The position numbers and the translations under genes are program-made. Below are positions 56,101 to 64,000 of a stretch of 64,000 bases of DNA, in pieces (the first letter of the stretch is position 1; each line of letters starts with the position of its first letter). Source of the stretch: Neostapfia colusana (lineage: Eukaryota > Streptophyta > Magnoliopsida > Poales > Poaceae); NCBI GenBank assembly GCA_030760725.1, contig JASWHV010000003.1, positions 61,089,264 to 61,153,263 on the forward strand. Direction: 5' to 3'. The notes beneath the pieces are model-generated. The model saw nothing but the letters and a program-made list of their open reading frames with translations, was not told where the DNA came from and ran no database searches.

Positions 56101-57261
56101 ATAGCACATGATACACATGGCAAGAAAATGGGACCGAGCGGAGAGTAAGGGCAGCAGGACTTTGGGGCCTGTGTGCTGTAGCTCCGCTTGTGTCGATTGA
56201 GGACCGAGCCGTGTGCGGGCCTGTTGAACAAGCTAGAACAGTACCGAAGACCTACCGGCTATATGGGAACCGGGAAACTGATGTAACTCGGGTAGCTGGG
56301 TATTGAGGCATTGCCCGTCGTTCAGAGGGTAGGTTGAGAGCTCGAGGTGTAAATCGGCTGGCGGCACGGAGATGCGCGTGCAGAGACCTCTTGCTCGGGA
56401 CGATGGGACCGGTTCAATATTTGGCTGACGGGTGAAAGGTAGTCGCGTACGGCGTCCGTGATGGTTGTTGTAGGCAACATCGAGTACGGGCGTACGTGAC
56501 GGGTTGTTCGGGTAACCTGCAGGTGTAAATCGATTATAATCGCCGTCCCTCGCGGTCAGTGAGTACCACTTGTTCACTGTACCGTGACGTAGAAAGAACA
56601 GGCTAGTCACATGTTAAAATGTTGCTGATTGAAAGCTGGACATTGATTGTTAATGATATGCTGTAGTTTAGAGCTAACTAAAGTTCTTTTCAACTTTGGG
56701 CAAAGTACATGAGAGAAATGCGTTTCTTGTTTGATTGCGGCTCTCTCATGTGCCTTAGCGTAAGGTTCTCCACAACCTGCTGCTAAAACTTGAAAGTAAG
56801 GTTCTACTAATTAGGCGAGTCCTTGCAAATGATTTTTTCCTCATGTAACCCATTACCCTCATGTAGAAGTTCCATGTTTAGGTGAGACGGGTCAGACTTG
56901 CTGAGCCTTCGTGCTCACTGCTTGTGTTTGAAGCTTTTGCAGGGTTCTATGAGGAAGGGACTCCCGAAGAGGAGACGGAACCCCAGGAGGGGAACACCGT
57001 CGAGTGGGAGTCGTGCACGCCGCAGAGTTAGTGTGCGTGTGTGCTAGCAAGGGCACGTTCAAGGGCTGAACATGCACTTGATGCTTAGTCTATGCCCGCG
57101 AGTGTAGACTGAACTTATTTTGATGTAAACATGTTCATAACTTGTTTATGTAATAAAACTTCCGCTTCCGCTTTGTACCTTTGACGTGTGTTATACGGTG
57201 TTGTACAACGCAGCACCCCTCAGCGTGATCCTGGCTCGACAGGACCAATGGGGTCGTGTCA
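53181..57261 (+). repeat. Gypsy C 3' LTR (4,081 bp)
   Basis: Same length as the 5' LTR and about 99% identical by hand comparison. AATAAA at 57152-57157. Followed by the right target-duplication copy CTTAC (57262-57266). Confidence 0.95.
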
Positions 57262-57266
57262 CTTAC

Positions 57267-59914
57267 CATCCAGGCCCAGGCCCAATGTGGTATTAAGCAT
57301 TGTCACACCCATCGCAGGTCGAGACCAACCTTGAGCGCTCCATCCTACAGGAACTTCCCCGTCCCCATCTCATTTTCATGAGGGTGCTCTTATCATCAAC
57401 CTCTCGCGAGTAAACTCCATTATTTGAACTTTCTCGCGAGTAGCTTTTTACTACTCGACTTCTACCGAGCTAGCTACAACATTAGCCTAGCCATCTACTA
57501 CGAGGCAAAGCCTACACTAAACCTTCTACTCAGGGATGTGATAGCCATGCAACTGGGTTTCAATCATCCTAGGTATAATGCACAATATCAAGTCTAATAA
57601 CCATGAGGTAAAGTAATGCAAAATTTAAAACGGTAATTATATGCAAACCGGGGCTCGCTTGCTCAATGGTTTTTGTTAGAAGCTAGGAGTTAGTCTTCCT
57701 CCGTAGAATCTGCCAAACTCATCACGAGATGGAGATCCTCACTGCGGAGTCGAGTCCTCGTCGAACGTCGACGTCACGTGAGCTATTAAGATGATTTATG
57801 CACATGTATTCAAAAGCAATTTAGAAAATGATTCAAAGCTGTTGTACAAGTTAACTCACACATAAGAGGGATAAACAACAGCAAAGTTTCTGTTGTTGGA
57901 TCTAAACCTTAGAGAAGAAAATGCTAAGTGAAATGGAGGTACTATTAGTCACCATGTGATTAAGTCCAATATATGAACACTTAAACCTAAAAGATGGTAT
58001 CTCAAGTTCCAGAGGTCCAAGGAAGATGAAAATTTAACCATGGCTTCTATGGAAGGTATTTAGGCAGTGTGCAAAAATTGAGCTCACGAAATGGCTCAAG
58101 GTGATCACAATAATTCCTTATGTGATTTTCACTAATCTGCCTTTACCCCCTAGATATTAAGCTTTCCTATGCTGAAAAGTAGACTTTTTGTGATGTAAAA
58201 AATGTCCTGAGTCCATAGGAATTTGTTTTACCATTTTTGGATTTTCCTACATGAAGACATGGATTTTACAAGTTTGGGTAAAAATCTGAAAATGTCTCTG
58301 TTCATTTTTTCCTATTTTTCAAAGACATAGAGGATTGAAACAACAGTTGGCCAATAAAATAGAGTCCAGTGCCTCTGAAATTTTTACTGTAGTTCAAGTA
58401 TTTTCGGAATAAGGTTCTGACCAAATTTGAGAATTTTCTAATACACAGAACTCCTGGAATAAATCCTACAAGATTTATTTTTATATTAAAATATGAGCCA
58501 AATCCAGGGATTTTCATAAATATTGGGCTGCACCCCTGGATAGTACTCTCTGAGAGGAACCCAACAAAATTTATTTGGCAATTTTTGGACCTTCCTACAC
58601 AAAGTTATGGCTCTTCAAAGTTTGAACTATTCTCAGAAAATCCTGAAAATGTTTAAATCCTGCCCGTGGGCCCCACCCGTCATCCCTCATCTTCAACCTC
58701 GCGCCAACAGACCACCCGGCGGCGCCCTCCGGCGAGGGTCGCCGGAACAGCCTTCCCGGCCACCTCCCGGGCCAATTCTTGCCGCCTCCCCATTATTTGG
58801 CCCTCTGAACTCGTTGGCAAGGTCGTCAGCCGCCAGAAATCGCCGAAAAACCGTGCGCACCGGTGACAGCAAGAATTAGGGTTCCGGCAAGCCCGTGCAA
58901 GGTGAATTCTACACTAAACGTTTGGATTTTTGGCTCTAGAGCACAAGGGGAACGTGTAGAAGGTAGACATGGAGGTTAAACGGACCGCGGTGCGCTCCAA
59001 CCACGTCGGCACCGTGCGGCCGAACGGCGTCCGAAGGTGCTCCCTCGATAAAACGTGGAATTTCTCCCTCTAAACGCCATATTTAGGTCTAAAATTGATG
59101 GAGGAAGTGCGCTAGGTAGTGAGGAAGCTATGTGCGAAGTTTGAATCACAAAGAACAAGAACTGAACGTGAATTTTGCAAATTCCTACATCGGTGTCGGT
59201 TTGTGCCGCCCGGGAGAAAATCCGGCAATTATCCTCCGACAAGCCACGGTTAGGGCTGAGCTTCGTGCATGAGCAACTAGGCGCGCGCTAAGCAACCGAG
59301 GCAAAGAAACCGAGTCGGTTGTAAAGTGTGTGGCTGACAGATGGGGTCCACAGCCCTTTTTGCTTTTCTATTCTTTGTGCTTTGAGATTCCCACGCAATC
59401 GTTATCCGATTCTCACCAAATTTAAAGGGTAGGCCAAACCAAATAGGGATAACTCAAATCTGAACTAGGATTTTGAATTTGGGTTCGTTTGGTTCGGTTT
59501 TCAAATTCAAATTTGAATTTGAAGGTGCTCTCATTTAACCCTTTGAATAAATAGTAGACGAGCTCCAAAAATATCCAAATTTGGATCATGAGCTCATTGA
59601 TACATGGGAAATGCATTAGTGAATTAATTCGGATGCATTTAGACAATCTGGATATGATCCTTTTAAAAGATTCAAAATGGTGTTTAGATTTCCCGTCATC
59701 CTCTCCATAGTGAGGGTTACATGAATTCAAATTTAGGAAGTGAAGTTCCCTGCTCAGGTTAGCATGTGCTAATCCTGAGTCGAAGAAAATATTTAACTCC
59801 CTCACATGTCCATTTTTGTGTTCATCATTTCATGTGACACAACTCAAACTATTCCTTTGCCTTGACTTTGTTTTATAAGTTGAAATCAACTTTACAAAAG
59901 TCAGGGCTGTTACA
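57267..59914 (-). repeat. Gypsy D 3' LTR, proximal part
   Basis: It continues the D LTR interrupted by C and ends on the right with minus-strand TGTAACAGCCC at 59914. The GC-rich section 58660-59250 has short open frames on both strands without support. Confidence 0.85.
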
Positions 59915-59949
59915 TTCCTCCCCCCTTAAAAGAATCTCGTCCCGAGATT
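59915..59949 (-). other. Gypsy D polypurine tract and hairpin
   Basis: Minus strand: AATCTCG-GGA-CGAGATT (59933-59949) then CTTTTAAGGGGGGAGGAA up to the LTR start. Confidence 0.85.
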
Positions 59950-60001
59950 ATAAAAAGAAAGAGGAAGGGAGAAAAACTACTGGACATATGGTACAAACAA
60001 G

Positions 60002-60780
60002 TCAGGAACGGAGAAAATCCTCGCTTTCCCACGTGGCTTCATCAGCGGTGTGGTTGCTCCACAAGACTTTGTAAAATCGCAACGTTCGATTTCTTGTGGC
60101 GCGAGACTTCTCGTTAATAATCTGGATCGGATACTCAGAATAAGTGAGATCCGGTTGAAGATCCTCAACGTTCTCCATATGAACTGCGGTTGGGTACTTA
60201 AGACGTTTCCGCAGCTGAGAGACGTGGAAAACATTGTAAATACCCGAAAGTGACATCAGTAGCTCTAGACGATAGGCCACGGGTCCGCATTTTTCAACAA
60301 CGGCAAACGGCCCGATGAATCGCGGAGCTAGTTTTCCCTTCACTCCAAAACGATGAATCCCTTTCATCAGAGAGACACGAAGATACACGTGATCCCCGAT
60401 GTTGAAGTGGAGAGGTCGACATCGTTTGTCTGCATAGCTCTTTTGCTGAGATTGAGCAGCCTTTAAATTGGCTTGAATCACTCGCAATTGTTCCTCGGCT
60501 TCATTCACAAGATCAATCCCGTAGACCACTCTCTCGCCGGACTCACACCAATTCAGCGGTGTGCGGCACTTCCGGCCATAAAGAGCTTCATATGGGGCCA
60601 TTTTGATGCTGGATTGATAACCGTTATTATATGAGAATTCTGTTAATGGTAGCTGGTCATCCCAATTCTTCCCATGATTGATGACACATGCCTGTAGCAT
60701 ATCCTCCAGAATATGATTTACCCTTTCCGTTTGACCATCAGTTTGCAGATGATACGCTGAACTCCGAATTAACTTGTTCC
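60002..60780 (-). pseudogene. Gypsy D integrase C-terminal half and chromodomain
   Basis: Read on the minus strand it starts at NKLIRSSAYHLQTDGQTERV (60700-60775) and continues through YNNGYQSSIKMAPYEALYGR, the GPF module (KLAPRFIGPFAVVEKCGPVA) and a chromodomain (RFYKVLWSNHTADEATWESE). The HHCC domain and the first two catalytic Asp residues are missing: about 555 bp relative to element C are deleted at the inversion next to it. A frame break occurs near the end (60002). Confidence 0.8.
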
Positions 60781-60982
60781 CACGTTCACCATTTAGCCAT
60801 GGCTGCACAGGAAGAAGGAGAACCGAGCCTGCGCTTAGTTCCCTACAGATCACTGTTCAACCTCGCTCTTTTTTCCTACAATCCGAGATGAGATTGTAGA
60901 GGCTCAGAAGAGAGACAGAGGTATGTCTCATATCCGGAGAAGAGTGGATAGCGGTGAGTTGAAGATAAATGGTGAACGTGGG
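60779..60982 (+). repeat. Inverted segment inside gypsy D, flanked by 17-bp inverted repeats
   Basis: The rest of D reads on the minus strand, but 60781-60965 reads on the plus strand as the RNase H-integrase linker: HVHHLAMAAQEEGEPSLRL, then YRSLFNLALFSYN, then EAQKRDRGMSHIRRRVDSGE, matching 51570-51750 of element C. CCCACGTTCACCATTTA at 60779-60795 is repeated in inverted form at 60966-60982. A strand-switch during reverse transcription or repair is the likely cause. Confidence 0.85.
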
Positions 60983-62389
60983 CCTTCCGACTAAGTGCGT
61001 CGGCAACCACTTTCGCTTTGCCCGGATGGTAATGAATTTCAAGTTCATAATCCTTGATCAATTCAAGCCATCTTCGCTGCCTCATATTCAGTTCCTTCTG
61101 TGTAAAGGTGTACTTCATGCTTTTATGGTCAGTGTAGAGATGTACTAGATTGCCTAGTAAACAATGTCTCCACATTTTCAATGCAAGGACCACAACAGCT
61201 AGTTCAAGGTCGTGCGTCGGGTAATTCACCTCATGACCCCTGAGTTGTCGGGATCCATACGCCACCACACGTCCTTCTTGCATCAACACATAACCCAAAC
61301 CAATGCCGGATGCATCACAATAAACATCAAACGGCTTCGTGGTGTCCGGCTGGGCCAAAACCGGAGCTGTAGTGAGATGCTTCACTAACGTTTGAAAAGC
61401 TTGTTCACATGAATTGCTCCAATCATATTTGGTGCTTTCCTTCAACAGATCCATCATAGGTTTAGCGACTTTGGAGAAGTTTGAAATGAATCTCCGGTAA
61501 TAACCCGCTAAACCTACGAAACTCCTCACTTCATGAACAGATGTTGGAGATTTCCAATTCAGCACTTGCTCAATTTTACTTGGGTCCACAGAGATGCCTT
61601 ACGCTGAAATAATATGCCCAAGAAATGGCACCTTTCTTATCCAAAACTCACATTTACTGAACTTTGCATAAAGCTTGTGATCTCTCAAGCATTGGAGTAC
61701 AATAAGCAAATGTTCAGCGTGTTCTTCTTCTGATTTTGAATAGACCAAGATGTCGTCGATGAAAACCACGACGAAATTGTCTAACTCCGTCATGAACACA
61801 GAGTTCATGAGATACATAAAATGAGCCGGAGCGTTGGTTAACCCAAATGACATGACAAGATATTCATAAAGACCATATCTTGTCGAGAACACCGTCTTAG
61901 GTACATCTTCTGTCCAGATTTTTATCTGGTGATACCCGGACAGAAGATCCATCTTGGAGAATACCTTAGCACCCACTAATTGATCAAACAAAATATCAAT
62001 GCGCGGTAGTGGATACTTATTTTTGTGACAGCATTCAGTGGACGATAATCTACGCATAGTCTCAAAGTCTCGTCCTTCTTCTTCACGAAGAGTGTGGAAC
62101 AGCCCCAAAGTGATGAACTTGGGCGTATAAAACCTTTGTCCATGAGGTCATTAAGCTGCTCCTTCAATTCTGCTAGCTCCTTCGGTTCCATTTTATATGG
62201 TCGCCGAGAAATAGGTGTTGTTCCCAGTGCTAGTTCAATCTTGAACTCTACATCACGTTCGGGTGGCATGCCCGGCAAGTCATCAGGAAACACATCTGGA
62301 TATTCACATACCACTGGAATGTCCTCAAGTTTAGGAGCTTCAATCTGATGCACTGCTGCAACTGGTTGTGATGAATCCACAAGATTCAA
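60983..62389 (-). pseudogene. Gypsy D reverse transcriptase and RNase H, broken
   Basis: Recognisable in order on the minus strand: EFKIELALGTTPISRRPYKM, LRLCVDYRPLNAV (about 62045-62085), a frameshift near 62030, KNKYPLPRIDILFDQLVGAK, FVVVFIDDILVYSK (about 61730-61775), a TAA near 61599 where Glu is usual (HIISA-stop-GISVDPSK), the RNase H region VYCDASGIGLGYVLMQ, YTDHKSMKYTF and YHPGKAKVVADALSRKAHVH. The sequence then runs into the inverted segment. Confidence 0.85.
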
Positions 62390-62557
62390 TGTGTTGCAAC
62401 CATGTATTGGGGAATTCAGTTAGACAGTCCGAGAGCTGATGTCAAAGATAGCTCCATAATGTGTCAACCATGACATCCCCAAGATAATATCAATCCTTTG
62501 CCCTTTGAGTATGATAAGGCTCGCAGGATAGATGTTTCCAGCCAAGCATAACGGTGC

Positions 62558-62884
62558 TCAAGAGACCATCTCATCAATTGATATCTTGCCTCCGGGTGAG
62601 CTGATATGAATCGAATGTTTAACCGTTCTAAATGGAAGATTATTCTTCAGCACATAGTCTCTGCTAATAAAATTGTGGGTGGGTGGCCCCGGAATCAAAC
62701 AACACGAAAGTGGGCTGATCATGCAAAGTGAACATGCCCACCAAAACTGGTTCGCCTTCGGCAATATCCTCAATAGCAGTGTAGTTAACCCTGCAAGCTT
62801 TTGAAAGATGCTTCTTTGAATGTTCATGATGCTGATTTGAGCATTCATGAGACAACACACGAGTGTTACTCTGCTCAGCTCCAC
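62558..62884 (-). pseudogene. Gypsy D protease region
   Basis: YTAIEDIAEGEPVLVGMF and FVLFDSGATHPQFY (about 62665-62705) are the usual linker and active-site motif; the catalytic DSG is kept, but the frame shifts directly after it (continued as FISRDYVLKNNLPF in the neighbouring frame). No CCHC knuckle is visible upstream, where sequence is rearranged. Confidence 0.75.
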
Positions 62885-62908
62885 GACGATTTCATGCTGC
62901 AGAAATCC

Positions 62909-63859
62909 TCAGCTCTCCACTAACACGAGGTGAAGATAAACTGTGCATAGCTGGTTGTGGTAGGGTTGCACAAACAACTTCCGATAGCTGCTGTTGAGGT
63001 GGAGGCTCATAAGTGAGTAACTCCAGCCATGGTTGTGAGAGTTGTACCACAGGCTGAGTTTCTGCCTGACTGACGAGTAATACCGCACTCGATAGTTCGG
63101 AGGAACCTCTATATCACTGTCCGGCGGTATACTCCTCTTTAGCTTCACTTCACAATGGAGATGCATGTCTTCTTTAATAATAGCGGCATTTACCAACTCA
63201 TTGTAAATACCGTTATTGAACTAGGCCACTTGTTCCTTAAGTTCGACATTCAAACCTCGGAAGAAATACTCACACTTCAACGCTTCCGAGTCTACCATAT
63301 GAGTGGCGTATTGCATCAAGTCTTCAAACTTCTTGAAGTACTCGTACGCACTCATTTCCCCTTGCTTTAACTCTAGAAAGTCTTGATACTTTGTTCGAAG
63401 AATTCCCGAACAAAGGTGATGTGCCCAAAAAACATTCCGGAATTCATCCCACGTCACACGATGACCTCCAGGAAAAGTAGCGATGTACTCCGCCCACCAA
63501 GCTCCAGCGGCTCCGTGAAGTTGTTGAGCGGCAAATAGAGACTTCTGATACTCATCGCACTCAAGCATATCAAACTTGGCTTCCATACATTAGAGCCAAT
63601 GAGCCGACTCCAACGGTTCTTTCGCTTCCGAGAAAACCGGTGGTTGTCTTGCTAGAAAATCCAGATAAGTGCTTGGCGGAGGATTACGCTGTAAGGTCTC
63701 CTGTCGTATGCTTTGTTGCACCAACAGATCGAGAGACTCAGCCATCTTTCCTAAAATTTCCGCCAATCCGGTTGATGATGTCGGCACTTCTTGTCATGGC
63801 GAATTATTACCGCCGTGACTCAACTCACCGACCTCACTTCTGGAATAAGTGTGATCCAT
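62909..63859 (-). pseudogene. Gypsy D gag, broken
   Basis: The best start is ATG at 63859-63857 (MDHTYSRSEVGELSHGGNNS), one base after an acceptor-like CTTGCAG, exactly as in element B. A TGA near 63797 and a TAA at 63587-63589 break the frame. Gag blocks are YLDFLARQPPVFSEAKEPLE, SLFAAQQLHGAAGAWWAEY and LRTKYQDFLELKQGEMSAYE. The C-terminal part (62909-63196) is shifted and lacks a clear zinc knuckle. Confidence 0.75.
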
Positions 63860-64000
63860 ACTGCAAGAGTGAGCAATTTACGGTTAAAATTCAAAGTTAA
63901 ACTCAACTTGAATTCAAAAACATTAACCGTAAAAGCATCACATAGATATTGCAGCACTACACAAGCTAACCAGGGTTTCGACAATTTTGATATCTACCAA
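63860..64000 (-). other. Gypsy D leader, cut by the window end
   Basis: AT-rich sequence upstream of gag with no open frame. The PBS and 5' LTR would lie to the right. Confidence 0.6.

Larger units (their letters stand above)
43286..57261 (+). mobile_element. Gypsy C: young full-length Tekay-like element (13,976 bp)
   Basis: Two LTRs of 4,081 bp each, a PBS, pol with chromodomain, hairpin, PPT, and a perfect target duplication CTTAC (43281-43285 and 57262-57266). By hand I count roughly 45 substitutions and two small indels between the LTRs, about 1.1% divergence. At a grass LTR rate of 1.3e-8 per site per year this is of the order of 0.4 million years; the count is approximate. Gag has lost its N-terminal part by deletion. 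Confidence 0.95.
42168..64000 (-). mobile_element. Gypsy D, decayed, runs off the right edge; hosts element C
   Basis: 3' LTR 42168-43285 plus 57267-59914 (about 3.77 kb once C is removed), PPT and hairpin 59915-59949, chromodomain to gag 60002-63859, leader to 64000. The left end TGACGGGGTCGG (minus: ...CCCCGTCA) adjoins the B LTR at 42167. The flank GCCAA (42163-42167) should be repeated after the 5' LTR, outside the window. Coding frames are heavily damaged and include an inverted segment. Confidence 0.85.

Noticed and set aside
60688..60891. Plus-strand 67-codon frame as an independent gene
   Set aside because: Its second half is the inverted RNase H-integrase linker of element D and its first half is antisense integrase.

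Overview
The window looks like intergenic heterochromatin of a large plant genome, most likely a grass. It is almost wholly made of transposable elements, several inserted inside one another, and I see no intact ordinary host gene. The evidence for a plant is direct: long-LTR Ty3/gypsy chromoviruses with C-terminal chromodomains, two Ty1/copia elements, initiator-tRNA-Met primer-binding sites and a CACTA-type transposon end with a plant Ptta/En/Spm transposase. The assignment to grasses is an inference from the families present.

Layout. 1-707: a minisatellite with regularly spaced CACGTG motifs, then unassigned DNA. 708-2487: the left end of a CACTA element with a broken multi-exon transposase gene, ending in a GA-rich tract. 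2488-16079: two minus-strand copies of one Tekay-like gypsy family (A' and A) sharing a single LTR (5209-8379). 16080-21944: a decayed minus-strand copia element (copia1) holding a gypsy LTR fragment and a small palindromic element. 21945-42167: a decayed plus-strand gypsy (B) inserted in the 5' LTR of copia1. 30124-39798: a minus-strand Sirevirus-like copia (copia2) inserted in the 3' LTR of B, with a perfect 5-bp target duplication GAAAC. 42168 to the window end: a minus-strand gypsy (D) placed in the 3' LTR of B. 43286-57261: a young full-length plus-strand gypsy (C, 13,976 bp, two 4,081-bp LTRs, target duplication CTTAC) inserted in the 3' LTR of D. The insertion order read from the nesting is copia1, then B, then copia2 and D, then C.

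The gypsy elements share a common plan: long LTR, tRNA-Met PBS, a long leader ending in a splice-acceptor-like CAG next to the first ATG, in some elements an extra 'ORF0' before gag, one Gag-Pol frame (CCHC, protease, RT, RNase H, DD35E integrase, chromodomain), a 7-bp hairpin and a polypurine tract. The most striking item is ORF0 of A' (4206-5000, minus). Its N-terminus copies the histone H3 tail, including an identical TARKSTGG block around H3 Lys9, in an element whose integrase carries a chromodomain. Other points of note are the hairpin conserved before every gypsy polypurine tract, acceptor-like sites abutting the first ATG in all four gypsy elements, an internal inversion with a 17-bp inverted repeat in D, and a gag deletion in the youngest element C.
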